Below, piece by piece: positions 21,601-34,578 of a DNA stretch of 64,000 bases (its first letter is position 1; each line of letters opens with the position of its first letter). Made by a program: the position numbers and the translations under genes. The stretch is from Anthracocystis setariae (Eukaryota; Basidiomycota; Ustilaginomycetes; Ustilaginales; Ustilaginaceae): assembly GCA_928724745.1 (NCBI GenBank), contig CAKMXJ010000004.1, positions 248,001 to 312,000 of the forward strand, read 5' to 3'. Below the pieces are notes generated by a model. It saw only the letters and a program-made list of their open reading frames with translations, was not told the DNA's origin and searched no databases.

Positions 21601-24600
21601 GAAGAATGGATCGGCCGGGGATCCAAAAATACCGTTGTGCAGCAGATTTGCGCAGCATTTCCGTTGCTGAAAGCAATGATTGAGACATTCGCTGTCTTTG
21701 GACAGGCACATCAAACCCCCCAGCATCTCGCTTCCGCCCTCGTCGACAAGATGATCAGCTGCAGTTTGAATCTTGAAGGATTGAGGAAGCTACCTTTTGG
21801 GGTGGCTTTGCCTTTATACCAGGCCATACGACGCTGCCAAAGCGAGCCCCCGAGCGGTAAGAGTGCCGACTTTTATCGAACCGTACATCGTGCCGACATT
21901 GTGCTCAATGCTTCAATGCAGCGCGGCGCACTGCAATCTGCTAACGCTCGCCATCTACCCAAACAATTGATCCGGACTCTCCCAGAAGATGCGTCGCTGG
22001 ATGCCATCTGCGCACGGCTGTTCAGCCGAGATTTCCGGCTCAGAGATGTGGTCAAGATGCTGCAGACCAACACAGTCAACTCTGCCTATGTCGTCGAAGG
22101 TGAGAATCAGACGGAAGTCGCCATCAACGAGCAGCATAATGCGGCGGCGGCGGCTGTTAGCGAACGTACCAAGGCGCTTCCGCCAGGCAGGGCGATGCTC
22201 TTGATGACCTCCCGTCCTTTCTCTCCTACACACAAATGGCGCATTTCGCCCATCTGTTTGGCGGTCAAGGTACGGCCACGCGGCACGACGATCGAGCCTG
22301 ACGCCAAAGCCGAAGCTACCGGCTTGGATTGGCCTGAGTTCCATAATGGCGTAGCGTCGGTACTCGAGCTCAACCTGAGTGCCGACGTCCGTATCGATTC
22401 CAAGTGGATCTTTGCCCATCTCGGCGAGCAGGTTACTGGACGTCACGCAGGCTTCCTTTACGGCTTGGGCCTTATGAAGCAGTTGCCTTCGTTGACTCCT
22501 GTCCACGTCTTCAGATATCTCAAGATGCGCAACAACCTCCTCACGATCGGCTTCCTGCTTGGCATGGCCGTCTCCACCGTCGGAACGGCGGACCCCACTG
22601 CACGCCATCTCATCGGCATGCAGCTGACTGCGTTCCTCCCTCCCGGCTCAGCTCCCCTCAATCTATCGGTGATCACACAGACGGCCGGCATTCTCGCCAT
22701 GGGTCTCGTCTTTCTTGGAAGCAACCACCGGTGGACTGCCAAACGTATGCTCGATCAAATCGGCGCTCAAGAATCCACCATGGCCAACATCCAGCCGCAG
22801 TATCGCGAGGCTTACTCAACGGCGGCGGGACTTGCGCTCGGCTTGGTCTACCTTGGCAAAGGACGTGGCGATGGCATGAAAAGTTTGCCGGACAAGCGCA
22901 TCATCTCGCGCTTGGTGCATCTTATCAAAGGCAGCAGCGATGTCAACCGTAGCAGCTTGTCGGCAAACAACGATCGGATCGATGACATTCTCAAGGACGA
23001 GCCGGAGATCAACCTGACTTCAGCGCCTGCAGCTCTTGCATTCGGCCTTGTGTATCTACGCTCAGGAAACGCGACGATCGCTGGCGTCTTGGAACCGCCA
23101 CGTACATCGCGTGAGCTTGACACGATCCGCCCCGATGTGCTTTTCGTCCGTGTGCTGGCGCGCTCGCTTATCTTGTGGGATGCAATTCGACCTTCCAAGG
23201 CATGGCTCCGCAGCGCTTTGCCTGAATGGATGCAAAAGCGCATCGGAAGCGGAAAGCCACTCTCCGAGGCAGCTCAGCTGGCCCAGATCAACCTGCAAGC
23301 CGGCGCATGCTTTGCTCTCGGACTTAAGTATGCAGGATCCAAGGATCAGCAGGCACGAGACTGTCTCTGGGAGCAGCTGGACAAATTGGAGCGACAGGTC
23401 AAGGTGCAAACAGTCTCCTTTTTCTCAAAGATACGCAAGGCAGCTGTCAGGGCAGCGCTGGATCAGATTCGGATCTCGCTCGGAATGGTGATGGCAGGCA
23501 GCGGAGACGTCGATCTACTGCGACATTTGAGACGGGCGCACGGTGATGTAGACAGCGAGACGTGTTACGGAAGCCACATGGCCACGCACATGGCGCTTGG
23601 CCTGCTTTTCCTCGGCGGCGGTCGCTTCACGCTTGGCACATCCGACCTCGCCGTTGCTGCCCTGCTGATCTCGTTCTTGCCGCCGTTCCCGCGCTGGTCG
23701 GGCGACAACCGCGCCCATTTGCAAGCGTTCCGCCATCTTTGGTACCTGGCCATTGAGCCACGCTTGCTTGTAGCTACGGACGTCGACACAAATCAGCTGG
23801 TGAGCTTGCCGGTCACCATTGCGTCCAAAGACGTCGGCTCAGAATGCAGTCGGGAGGTGACACCTCTGCTGCTTCCCAACCAAAGTTTGTCCGAACCGAT
23901 CAAGAGCGACTCGTGCCGATATTGGCCTGCAGCCATCGAGAGCAGATCGGTGGCGGAACGAGCTGCCACGTCTGGGTCAGTGGCTTCGATGCTGCGAGCA
24001 AAATCTTGCTCGACGTCGCAGATCCTCTTCGTTAAGCGCAAGATGGCACATCTGGACTACTCAGCCGATCCTCACGGCAGCAGAAGTCTGTTATCCGGCA
24101 CGTTGGCAACGGTGCCAATGGATCTGCCGACAGAAGCGACCGGCTTGATCGGAGCGAAAGAGATGGAAGTTCGTGAAGCCATGCAAGGATTCGCGGCGTT
24201 GGGCAAGCATCGAGAGCTTGTGCGTTGCCTGAGCCAAGCATCCGATGCTACGTCGCATGGACATGTGGAAGAGCTCGACGCCATCTTGCCCCTGCTGCGC
24301 ACCGCCTCGATGGAGTGCCTGACCATGGACAAGATGTACATGCTGCCAACATACATAAGCCTGCTGCAGCTCCAGCAGGCCTTGGGCCAAGACTCGAAAG
24401 CGTGGCTCCGACAGCATCGAGATCTCCGCTTCGCCGATGAGTTCTACCGTCACCATTATGAACGATTGTTTTCGTCGGACGCAGATCAGGAAACGAGCAA
24501 GCAACTGCTGCTGATACAGCCGGACCTTGTCGCCAGCTTGCGACGTCAAGCACAGCAACGGTCAAGAGCCAAGTGGGAAGCGAATCCGATGCTTCGAGAT

Positions 24601-24927
24601 GCCATTATCGATCATCTTGTGGCACGGCCTGATCGACTTGCCCCTCGCGCTCCGGCCGAAGGCCAGGTCGACGACTTCCAATCGATCATGATTGAAGCTG
24701 AGGTGCCAAGTGTGGATGAAGTTCGCCAATTGATCCGTGCTATGAACGACGTCGTCGAAAGTTGGCGGTCCGACGCGTCGTCGCCTTCGGATGCGGCTCG
24801 CACGACGCAGCTCAAGGCGTATCTAGGCATGATCGCCGATACAGCGTTTGGTACCCGTGAAAGACCTCCTTGGACGACGTATTTGCTCGATCACATCATT
24901 GATAGGCTAGTGCACGGCGTGGAATGA
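18607..24927 (+). CDS. apc1: Anaphase-promoting complex subunit 1 (Apc1/BimE)
   Basis: One uninterrupted frame of 2106 aa. The N-terminal half has the dispersed beta-propeller-like region with long Ser/Arg-rich insertions, expected of the Apc1 N-terminal WD domain. Residues about 1280-1680 carry the proteasome/cyclosome (PC) repeats, for example HAGFLYGLGLMKQLPSLT, YLKMRNNLLTIGFLLGMA, GILAMGLVFLGSNHRW and AAGLALGLVYLGKGRG, with the spaced Gly/Ala-Gly-Leu pattern of the toroid shared with Rpn1/Rpn2. Apc1 is the largest scaffold of the APC/C, the ubiquitin ligase that triggers anaphase and mitotic exit. The size is normal for the family (yeast 1748, human 1944 aa). Long poorly conserved insertions could in principle hide an unspliced intron, but the frame is open throughout. 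Confidence 0.94.
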   Translation: MSAAHRISRRVQACSQPTASNWDASLAGETSTFFSRLQSIRARSTTTTQGSFVSPASDDDFSPTDRRCDGTNSLNIAYDRLHWQNDVLTWTRGSTLFRTLSFSSSILQAFWTLFQVSSPDQIEVAPGKKRTSQQPPPLQRALCVFFEQAIHIHFPGLGEQVDMELPFRFAKAFPAPVGFLVQRQIESEDERIASALQRPQTASSDAGYPFPDLSNPTDSSYSLSHALDDASTSQFLQDQGRLLPMVFYLSRCYDDLVPVDRFPQFSFASTPSDDPEPLTHGPAHAFGEMDETVVYVSAESNDHAPPLVVTVSSRNSAVRIYAFAARPNAFKSTATLLSTPRIPSSLTTPNSNGGPIAADLQSHDAPNYEGHQQHVTNGARSSLGTPAAAASSNSNALGRGYPTNVRRSARIDLERRTSGLASVGMGRDPSGRSRRISAMHSGATDRRATGRKDEPASQARDRTLGNISHTADGLRLQSQTYQHDAMMEELGTAGASMRISTNQASSARLRRSSQAAARTPYAGPRMSNRTSSSAIKIRPSINLSRLDASLDTGRLTSTMATGTVEGIHVDATEAATGFGGEGEVDLAHLAGVDTFARTFACVCLLDEIKVPGGLASHSGDAQVHVRSARFNQTDADAVYLFVSVPSIHQTFCRRVGFQQIGSAERARRLPFCKAPTKAVTSSVIASSSVMPVRLLSQDSAEVLTLSPEGRCELHFGPPSSTLPPLDVSSYGPLLKALQQLSEDTTAIRFATPAAAIGNVVQLVSTKSHKYADIDMDLRPRCSATCKVLLTLTKALPHTLAASIKARWIEARFLSSISSPTDGPSAVSEDWLALRKACGAPIYAEHRASSSTTVVDSMADRTFGSDSLLSCLAPLASSIDTAAAYAQPSIESTVDKAEAYQVLLALYLCAEESRLDVSNSNYEMDQIVQLASAVARNQAAHSWVDAFCCRFPTIHAGDYTRRAAESTAEDMSTISAPPIDFYDLLLSMCSGTAAQVCSLEEWIGRGSKNTVVQQICAAFPLLKAMIETFAVFGQAHQTPQHLASALVDKMISCSLNLEGLRKLPFGVALPLYQAIRRCQSEPPSGKSADFYRTVHRADIVLNASMQRGALQSANARHLPKQLIRTLPEDASLDAICARLFSRDFRLRDVVKMLQTNTVNSAYVVEGENQTEVAINEQHNAAAAAVSERTKALPPGRAMLLMTSRPFSPTHKWRISPICLAVKVRPRGTTIEPDAKAEATGLDWPEFHNGVASVLELNLSADVRIDSKWIFAHLGEQVTGRHAGFLYGLGLMKQLPSLTPVHVFRYLKMRNNLLTIGFLLGMAVSTVGTADPTARHLIGMQLTAFLPPGSAPLNLSVITQTAGILAMGLVFLGSNHRWTAKRMLDQIGAQESTMANIQPQYREAYSTAAGLALGLVYLGKGRGDGMKSLPDKRIISRLVHLIKGSSDVNRSSLSANNDRIDDILKDEPEINLTSAPAALAFGLVYLRSGNATIAGVLEPPRTSRELDTIRPDVLFVRVLARSLILWDAIRPSKAWLRSALPEWMQKRIGSGKPLSEAAQLAQINLQAGACFALGLKYAGSKDQQARDCLWEQLDKLERQVKVQTVSFFSKIRKAAVRAALDQIRISLGMVMAGSGDVDLLRHLRRAHGDVDSETCYGSHMATHMALGLLFLGGGRFTLGTSDLAVAALLISFLPPFPRWSGDNRAHLQAFRHLWYLAIEPRLLVATDVDTNQLVSLPVTIASKDVGSECSREVTPLLLPNQSLSEPIKSDSCRYWPAAIESRSVAERAATSGSVASMLRAKSCSTSQILFVKRKMAHLDYSADPHGSRSLLSGTLATVPMDLPTEATGLIGAKEMEVREAMQGFAALGKHRELVRCLSQASDATSHGHVEELDAILPLLRTASMECLTMDKMYMLPTYISLLQLQQALGQDSKAWLRQHRDLRFADEFYRHHYERLFSSDADQETSKQLLLIQPDLVASLRRQAQQRSRAKWEANPMLRDAIIDHLVARPDRLAPRAPAEGQVDDFQSIMIEAEVPSVDEVRQLIRAMNDVVESWRSDASSPSDAARTTQLKAYLGMIADTAFGTRERPPWTTYLLDHIIDRLVHGVE

Positions 24928-25960
24928 ACGAACTATACAGCATTGGATATGAAAGGGCAAATCTGCAGCCATCAAACCCCAATCCTCTGGATGCTGACAT
25001 TGACGTGCTCGAGCCTGTTTTGCGCCCCACCCGATTCAATCATCAGACAAGCAGGCGCAATGAAGAACGATGAAGAGGTGCAAGCCGCGTGCCACACACA
25101 GATGAGCCCAAATACGAGAGAGCCCAGGTATGAGAAGAGAAAGGGCAGATGTGAGAAACATGCGCGCGTGGACTGTGGCTAGGCTAGCCGTGAGCGAAAG
25201 TGTTGGTCTGACTGCAAATGTGTTGCTGCTGCAACATGCGTGTCTCGGACGTACCTCGTGTGTAGCCGGGAATTTGTGAGTTGAGTGGTGCGAGAGCCCG
25301 ATGAGGTGGAAGCCGTCCAAATTCGCTCACGCGTAAAATCCGGAAGCAGACAAAGATTGCACGAGCCACCAAGTCTCAGGCACAGCAAAGACCACAAGTA
25401 GTGTGTTAATTGGGCGCGCGCCGGTCACAAACGTGCGCTACTGTGGGACAGTACAGTACTGGAAAGCAGCAAGCGTTCCTGCCACGTAGGCTCCATTTCT
25501 TCTTGAATCAAGTTGGCTCCTTTTTCTGCCAAAACAGACAGCGGCAGACGTGAGAGAGAGTGTGTGGGTGCGTGGGTGAGTGTGTGCGTATGTGCATGCG
25601 TCGTCCGAGAAGGTGCGCAGTCAAGGCTCGGTTGCACCCACCGCCAATAATTGTGCACGGTGTCCCGAGAAGCCCTCTTGAGCTTCTCTTCTGTTCGCCA
25701 CTCAGCCGTGCCACTCGGCATGCTGCTGGTGCTTGTTGTCGGTCAGTCCAAGTGGCAGAGAATCGAAGATCCGCTTTTTTGGCGAATTCTGTGTGGTGTG
25801 TGGTGCTTGGCGACCCTCTCAGAGCGAGGTCCAACGTCTGCATATCTAGAGCGCTTCATCATCCTTTCCCTTTCAGCTTCACCACCATCAACAACCCCTT
25901 TCCTTTTCTTCGTCTTGGTAGAGAAGTCAACTGTCTTCTCGATCCCGATCTAGTAACAAG
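24928..25960. other. Intergenic region and PDI promoter
   Basis: This holds the apc1 3' flank and the promoter and leader of the PDI gene. The last 150 nt are C/T-rich with CTTTCCCTTTC-type stretches. A TACAGTAC palindrome lies near 25450 and a GTGTG-rich stretch near 25560-25600. No coding region could be supported. Confidence 0.55.
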
Positions 25961-27608
25961 ATGCGATTCTCTCGTTCCGCTATTGCGGCCGGTCTGGCCA
26001 CCGCCGCCACCTTCATGTCTGCTGAGGCCTCGTCGTCGTCCGACGTTCTCGTTCTCGGCAAGGACAACTTCACTTCTAATGTTGCCAACGAGGTATGTAT
26101 TTCAGGCCTGGCTAGCAGCAGATAGCAGTCGTCGCACTACCTTCCTATGAGAACTAATCGCTGACAACTTCCCTCTTCTTCTTTTGTTGTTCGTCGTCGT
26201 CGATCTGCCAACTTGATTCTTGACACAGCCTCTTATGCTCGTCGAGTTCTATGCCCCCTGGTGTGGTCACTGCAAGGCCCTTGCCCCCGAGTACGAGAAG
26301 GCTTCGACTGAGCTCCTCGCCGATGGCATCAAGCTCGCCAAGGTCGACTGCACAGAGGAGAACGATCTCTGCGCTGAGCACAACATCGAGGGCTTCCCTA
26401 CCCTCAAGGTCTTCCGCTCCGGCTCTCCCGGCGAGTACAACGGCAACCGCAAGGCTGACGGTATCGTTTCGTACATGAAGAAGCAGGCTCTTCCTGCGCT
26501 TTCCGACGTGACCGCCGCCAACTTTGATGATTTCAAGGTGCAGGACCGTGTGGTGGCTGTCGCTTATCTCGACCCTTCGGACACCGAGAATCTCGCTGCC
26601 GTCACCAGCGTGGCCAACCGTCTCCGTGATAGCTACCTCTTTGGTGTCGTCAAGGATGCCTCGCTCGTTCAGAAGGCCGGTGTTTCGACCCCCGCCTTTG
26701 TCGTCTACCGTCAGTTTGATGAGCCCGAGGTCAAGTACGAGGGCAAGTCGCTCACCGAAAAGGACATCACCGCTTTCGTCGCTGCTCAGTCGATGCCTCT
26801 CATTGACGAGCTCAGCGCCGACAATTTCATGAGCTATGCCGAGTCCGGTCTGCCCCTGGCCTACCTCTTCTCCGATCCCGAGTCCAAGGACCTTCAATCT
26901 CAAATCGAGTCGCTCAAGCCGCTTGCCAAGCAGTACAAGGGCAAGATGAGCTTTGTCTGGATCGACGGAGTCAAGTACGTTGCGCACGCCAAGTCGCTCA
27001 ACATCCAGGGCGAGAACTGGCCCGCATTTGCTGTGCAGGACATTGAGCAGAACCTCAAGTTCCCTCTCGAAGACCTCTCGGGCGACCTTGTCGGCAAGAT
27101 CACTGACTTTGTCTCCAAGTACACCGCCGGCGAGATCAAGCCCTCGATCAAGTCGGAGCCCGTCCCCAAGGACCAGGATGGCCCTGTCCACGTTCTTGTC
27201 GCCGACGAATTCGATGCTGTGATCGGCGATGACAGCAAGGACATGCTCGTTGAGTTTTACGCTCCCTGGTGCGGTCACTGCAAGAAGCTGGCTCCCACCT
27301 ACGACACGCTCGGTGAGAAGTACAAGTCGCACAAGGACAAGGTTCTCATCGCCAAGATGGACGCTACTGCCAACGACATTCCTCCCTCCGCCGGTTTCCA
27401 GGTTCAGTCGTTCCCCACCATCAAGTTCAAGGCCGCTGGAAGCCGTGAGTGGATTGAGTTCACCGGTGACCGATCGCTGGAGGGCTTTGTTGACTTTATC
27501 GCACTCAACGGCAAGCACAAGGTTTCGGTCGACCTCGAGCCCATCAACGCTACCGGCACTGAGGATGCAGCTGCCCCCCAGGAGGCTCCCGTCCACGAGG
27601 AGCTCTAA
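25961..27608 (+). CDS. pdi1: Protein disulfide isomerase (ER lumen)
   Basis: Two exons: 25961-26092 and 26229-27608, with a 136 nt intron (GTATGT donor, CACAG acceptor, phase 0), encode 503 aa. The N-terminus is a signal peptide (MRFSRSAIAAGLATAATF). The protein has the classic a-b-b'-a' layout: active-site APWCGHC at Cys56/Cys59 in the first thioredoxin domain and at Cys392/Cys395 in the last, with two inactive thioredoxin-like domains between. It ends in HEEL, an H/KDEL-type ER-retention signal. PDI forms and reshuffles disulfides in secretory proteins. The length matches canonical PDI. An antisense frame of 480 codons covers the gene and is a codon-bias shadow. Confidence 0.97.
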
Positions 27609-28441
27609 GCTGGAACAATCCCAGTCTCACTCTGCTGCCGTCTACGATAGAGCTGACGTGGACGATTCTGGAAGCATCACCATAAAAAGACGCTCCTCCC
27701 CTGTCGTTCCGTGCTCAGCTCTTTCAAAGACCATATCTAAGGCAATGTTTATTTCTTCCGTAGTCGCTGAGTTTCAAGCCTGACTCTCACTCGGTCGTAC
27801 TGTGTGCTGTTTGAATGTGGTTTCGAGCCTCATCGTCCGTGAGCGAGTCAGTGGCACACATTTGTCATAGCTGCCAATATAATGTATATGAAGGTGAACG
27901 TGGAAAGAATTCCGAGCTGTTAGGTCATGAGATGGCGCACACTGCGAAAATCGCGCCTACTCGCACGACTCGGAAACAGGTGAGACCGAAGATGTGCTGG
28001 AATATGCAAGTGAGCTGGAAGACAGGAGCCAAAAAAGGAACACGTACTGTATGTACAGCACCGTAGTTGGCGTGGCCAGCGAGCGCACGGGCGGACGGGA
28101 GGCGACTCGTCACAAACGTCGACCGAATCCACCAACTGCCACGCGCACCTCGATCCTAATCTTCTTGCTCCGAGCTCTCTCCTACATTGCTTTTTACCAC
28201 ACCTCTACGTCGTCGACTGAACACTCAGTCTCGAGCTCTCATCGTCCAGTTCAACAAGAGCACGGCGTCATTCGGTCACGGTCGTCAGTGACTCTCTACA
28301 CGCAGGTCTCGGACGCACTTTACCATCGATCGAACGCCTATCGTCGTGGAAAGGCGGCTTCACCTTGCTAATCCGTTCAAGTGCAGCGAGCATACATCAC
28401 ACTTGACCTCTTCTGGCCTAGAGGGCTGATTATCGCCTACC
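27609..28441. other. Intergenic region between PDI and sec24
   Basis: PDI trailer followed by the sec24 promoter and leader. Short frames only. The sec24 ATG is in good context (CTACCATGAA). Confidence 0.6.
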
Positions 28442-31400
28442 ATGAACCCGTCACAGCAGCCAAGTCAACAGGGTCCCAACGGCCCGTTCCAAGGCCAGTC
28501 AGCTCCTCCACGTCCTGGCCAGCCCCCCTTCCCGCAACAGCAGCACCAGCAGATTCAGCAGCAACGTCCCGGACAGCCGCAACAGCCGCAACAGCAGATG
28601 ATGCAGCAAGGTTTCCGACCACCACCTAATACCGGTATGCAGCCTCGTCCTCAGCAGCCAGGTATCCCTTACGCCCGACCACCAGCAGGAGCACCGGCCC
28701 CAGGCATGACCGGGGCACGGCCACCTGCGGGTCGCCCTTTCCCACAGCAACCAGGTATGTCGGCAGCTGGCACGTCCGGTGTTGCTCCTCAACAGGCTCC
28801 TGGCTTGCAGCCCAACCCTGCCATGCAAGGCAGGCTTAGCCCTCGACCCCCTGGCCAGCCCGGCGTCATGGCGGGCGTACAACAGCAGATGGCTGGTCTT
28901 GACTTGCAAGCTCGTCAACCCAGTCCTGCCGCTCCTTCCTCACCAACCTCGGGCGAAGCCGGACCCGCGAAGACCAAGCGCAGTGCACGCGCCTATCACA
29001 CCGATGCTACCCCCGCTGCCTCTGCCGGCTGGAACGACGCACCTGGTCAGCCCAACCCTCCGCCGGCTCCCTGGCAGCAAGCCGCTGCAGCAAGAGTCGC
29101 TCAGCAGGGGCATCAGTTCAACGACGTCGACTCAGATTCAGCTCTCGACCAGATGCCCGGCCAACGCAACGTCATCTCTTCCGCACAGGCTGCTCACAAC
29201 CGTGCCGTGATGGCCCAGGCTGGTTCAAGACCCAATCTGCCACCCAACCAACAGAGCAATGTTCCAAACATGCAAGCAGCTCTGGGCAGCCCCGGCGGTA
29301 TCGCTCAGCCGCCACACCAGGCTGGACAGCGATTTGCCGGCCCTCGAAGCAAGATCGACCCAGACCAGATTCCCAGCCCGGTCGAGATGCAGGATGCTGA
29401 TCAAGACTTTTTCGACAAGGAGTGGTTTGCCACATGTGGTCGAGGCGGTATGCCCCTCAGCACCACCAGCTTTGCTGCTGTCGACCAAGGCAACTGTTCG
29501 CCCAAGTACCTTCGACTCACCACCTACAGCATGCCTGCCACCGACGAGCTGGCCACGACCTCGCAGCTACCGCTGGCGGCGCTCTTGCAGCCGTTTGCTC
29601 AGCTCCGACCCGACGAGGCCTCGGTGCCCGTAGCTACCTTTGGCGAGAGCGGCCCCCCGCGTTGCAAGCGTTGCCGAGCCTACATCAATCCATGGTGTGT
29701 GTTCGTCGAGGGCGGCCAGAAGTGGACTTGCAACCTGTGTGGTACTGCATCCGAGGTGGCGCCCGACTACTTTTGCAATCTCGACATGAGCGGACGACGC
29801 GTTGATTTTGACCAGCGTCCAGAGCTTTCGCGCGGCTCCATCGACTTCGCCGTTCCTAAGGAGTACTGGGCCGTCCAAGCTACCCCTCCTTCCTCGGTTC
29901 TCTTGCCTGTCGCGCCAGCCAGTACCCGCACAGAGACAGCCAAGCTCGACCCCAAGACCGAGGCCAACAAGCAGTACGAAGGCACTACGCTTGGCCTCAC
30001 CGGCCAGGGTGCTCAGGCGGCAAAGACAGCTACCAAGGTTGCTAGCGAAGCGCTCAATGGTCTCCAGATCGGCAAGGGCCGCACCACTGTGCGTGCTCCT
30101 CGTCCCTTGACCTACCTTTTTGCTATCGACGTCAGCTACAGTGCCGTCCGCTCCGGCGCCCTTGCCAGCTCTGTCGAGTCGATCCGCGAAACACTCTATG
30201 GACCCAAAGCGGGCTCTGAAGCCGAAGGCACTAACGGTGCGCCTGACGCCGAATTCGCCACCGGCCCAGGGTTTGGTCTCGTTGAGGGCGCCCGCGTTGC
30301 TATCCTCACCTTTGATCGCGCGCTCCACTTCTACAACCTCTCGTCAGAGCTTGATCAGGCGCAGATGCTGGTGGTGGGTGACATTGACGAGCCCTTTGTG
30401 CCCATCAGCGACGGCCTCCTGGCAGATGCGTGGGAGTCGCGCCACCTCATCGAGGGACTTCTCGGCAGTCTGCCTACCATGTTCGCTGACAACATGGTAG
30501 GCGATGCGGCGCTAGGTGCGGCTGTTCGAGGTGCCCAGGCCGCACTCTCTACCATCGGCGGTCAGGTCAACATCTTCCTGTCGACCATTCCGACTGTCGG
30601 ACCTGGTGCACTCAAGCACCGCGAAGACACCAAATTGTACGGTACCGACAAGGAGAAGAATCTGTTCGTACCGCAGGATGGCTTCTACCGTGGTGTCGCG
30701 GAAGAGTGCGTCGATGCTGGTATCGGTATCAACGTGTTCTTCTTCCCATCGCAGTACATTGATGTCGCCACCATCGGCACGCTGCCCGGTCTGACAGGTG
30801 GTGAAGTCTACTTCCACCCCCGCTTCGACCCCGTGCGGGATGGCGTCAAGCTCTTGGCCGAGGTGCGTCGCACCGTGCTGCGCGAGACTGCGTACAACGT
30901 GACGATGCGACTTCGATGCTCCAACGGCTTGCGTGTCGCCGACCACTTTGGCAATTTCTTCCAGCACAACGCCACCGATATCGAGCTTGGCACCATGGAC
31001 GCAGACAAGTGCATCGCTGCGCTGATCAAGCACGACGGCAAGCTGGACGAAAAGCACGAAGCTCATTTCCAGTGTGCTGTGCTCTACACGACCGCCGAGG
31101 GCGAACGTCGCGTGCGATGCCACAACATCGCTGTACCCGTGACTTCGTTGCTGGGCAATGTGTTCCGCTATGCCGACATGGACAGCGCAGTGGCGTATTA
31201 CTGCAAAGAGCTGGTGTCGCTTGCTCATGTCAAGCCACTCAAGGAGGTGCGCCACTATCTCACGGACAAGTGCGTCAAGATCCTGCTTGCATACCGTCGA
31301 AACTGTGCTTCGTCTACAAGTCCGGGTCAGCTGATTCTGCCCGAGAGCTTCAAGTTGTTCCCGCTGTACGCTTTGGCGATCAACAAGACCAAGAGCATCA

Positions 31401-32023
31401 AGGGAGGCAACGTCACTTCGGACGTGCGCGCCTACTTTATGCGTTGGTTCCGGTGCCAAGGAGTGTCGGCCATCATGGCGATGCTGTACCCGCGCATGAT
31501 TGCGCTGCATACCATGTCGGATGCGGACGGCTCGCCCATCAAGATCGAGCAACCGGACGGCACCACGGTCGAGGGCACGCGCATCAAGACGCCGGCGCTG
31601 ATGCGACCGTCGTACTTGCGCATGGAAGGCCACGGAGCGTACTTGCTCGAGAACGGCGAGATGTGCATCTTGTGGCTGGGAGCCAACGTCAACCCGCGAC
31701 TGCTGGAAGATCTGTATGGCGTCAACTCGCTCGAGGAGATCGATGCGCGTATGACTCGTCTGCCCAAGCTGCCCACCAAGCTGTCGAAGCAGGTTCGGGC
31801 CATGGTGCAGTCGTTTGCGTTGCAGAGGAACAAGCCGGAGCTGCCAGTGTTGATCGCTCGTCAGAACCGCGATGGTACGGAGGTGGAGCTCGCCAACAGC
31901 TTGGTGGAGGATCAGAACAATGACGCTATGAGCTATGTGGATTACCTTTGCCATGTGCATAGGATCATCAGCTCGGACATGACGTCAGGGAAGGAAGAGT
32001 CTTCGTCGTGGTTCTCTTCGTAG
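28442..32023 (+). CDS. sec24: COPII coat subunit Sec24
   Basis: This intron-less gene encodes 1193 aa. The first roughly 330 residues are a Pro/Gln/Gly-rich disordered region. Then comes the Sec24 zinc finger from about residue 409 (CKRC, an 18-residue spacer, then CNLC), the trunk domain from about 555 (RPLTYLFAIDVSYS), the beta-sandwich and helical domains, and a C-terminal gelsolin-like domain (LLENGEMCILWLGANVNP). Sec24 is the cargo-binding partner of Sec23 in the COPII coat and selects proteins leaving the ER. It follows the PDI gene in the same orientation. The size is larger than yeast Sec24 (926 aa) because of the N-terminal extension. Confidence 0.96.
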   Translation: MNPSQQPSQQGPNGPFQGQSAPPRPGQPPFPQQQHQQIQQQRPGQPQQPQQQMMQQGFRPPPNTGMQPRPQQPGIPYARPPAGAPAPGMTGARPPAGRPFPQQPGMSAAGTSGVAPQQAPGLQPNPAMQGRLSPRPPGQPGVMAGVQQQMAGLDLQARQPSPAAPSSPTSGEAGPAKTKRSARAYHTDATPAASAGWNDAPGQPNPPPAPWQQAAAARVAQQGHQFNDVDSDSALDQMPGQRNVISSAQAAHNRAVMAQAGSRPNLPPNQQSNVPNMQAALGSPGGIAQPPHQAGQRFAGPRSKIDPDQIPSPVEMQDADQDFFDKEWFATCGRGGMPLSTTSFAAVDQGNCSPKYLRLTTYSMPATDELATTSQLPLAALLQPFAQLRPDEASVPVATFGESGPPRCKRCRAYINPWCVFVEGGQKWTCNLCGTASEVAPDYFCNLDMSGRRVDFDQRPELSRGSIDFAVPKEYWAVQATPPSSVLLPVAPASTRTETAKLDPKTEANKQYEGTTLGLTGQGAQAAKTATKVASEALNGLQIGKGRTTVRAPRPLTYLFAIDVSYSAVRSGALASSVESIRETLYGPKAGSEAEGTNGAPDAEFATGPGFGLVEGARVAILTFDRALHFYNLSSELDQAQMLVVGDIDEPFVPISDGLLADAWESRHLIEGLLGSLPTMFADNMVGDAALGAAVRGAQAALSTIGGQVNIFLSTIPTVGPGALKHREDTKLYGTDKEKNLFVPQDGFYRGVAEECVDAGIGINVFFFPSQYIDVATIGTLPGLTGGEVYFHPRFDPVRDGVKLLAEVRRTVLRETAYNVTMRLRCSNGLRVADHFGNFFQHNATDIELGTMDADKCIAALIKHDGKLDEKHEAHFQCAVLYTTAEGERRVRCHNIAVPVTSLLGNVFRYADMDSAVAYYCKELVSLAHVKPLKEVRHYLTDKCVKILLAYRRNCASSTSPGQLILPESFKLFPLYALAINKTKSIKGGNVTSDVRAYFMRWFRCQGVSAIMAMLYPRMIALHTMSDADGSPIKIEQPDGTTVEGTRIKTPALMRPSYLRMEGHGAYLLENGEMCILWLGANVNPRLLEDLYGVNSLEEIDARMTRLPKLPTKLSKQVRAMVQSFALQRNKPELPVLIARQNRDGTEVELANSLVEDQNNDAMSYVDYLCHVHRIISSDMTSGKEESSSWFSS

Positions 32024-34127
<2,104 letters not shown>

Positions 34128-34578
34128 ACACGCTGTCCCTCCTCGTCTCGTCTTAGACTTCGCAACCCCCCACCCCCTTTCACCCAGGTTTCGTCAGTAT
34201 GGCGTAGATAGAGTGGCTCAACACCACCACACAAACACTCACATACACACTCATGCAATGCACCACACACATCTTTCGAAAAAGAAAGAAAAAAAAAAGG
34301 TTTTGGTCGAGAGAAGCAGAAACCAAGAAGGTCCCGAACTTTTTTTGCAATTTATGATTGATGATGAAGTTAAAGTAGGAAACCGATCGCTCTTCGCCCT
34401 TCCTCCTCTTGAAAAAGCAAAGAGGGAGGATGAGGAGGGGATCGGCCCGTCAAAGGCGGCTCCTTCGACATTTTTTTTTGAAGATGAAGAGCATGCATGT
34501 ACTCATGCTCTTGATAGCGGTAATCGATCCAAGTGCCCGATCAATTCTGCCATCAGTGAAAAGAGTAAACTGGCCAAT
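34128..34578. other. Intergenic region between convergent fusion gene and RACK1
   Basis: The 3' flanks of two convergent genes, with A-rich runs (near 34283-34299) and CACACA stretches. An open frame of 278 codons on the plus strand (34213-35049) runs from here into the RACK1 antisense strand and is not supported as a gene. Confidence 0.55.

Noticed and set aside
26154..27596. 480-codon frame antisense to the PDI gene
   Set aside because: It mirrors the PDI codons exactly. Highly expressed genes in this genome avoid TTA, CTA and TCA, which leaves the antisense strand open. It has no plausible fold or start context.
30512..31960. 482-codon frame antisense to sec24
   Set aside because: Codon-bias shadow of sec24; the sequence is His/Arg/Gln-rich with no family resemblance.
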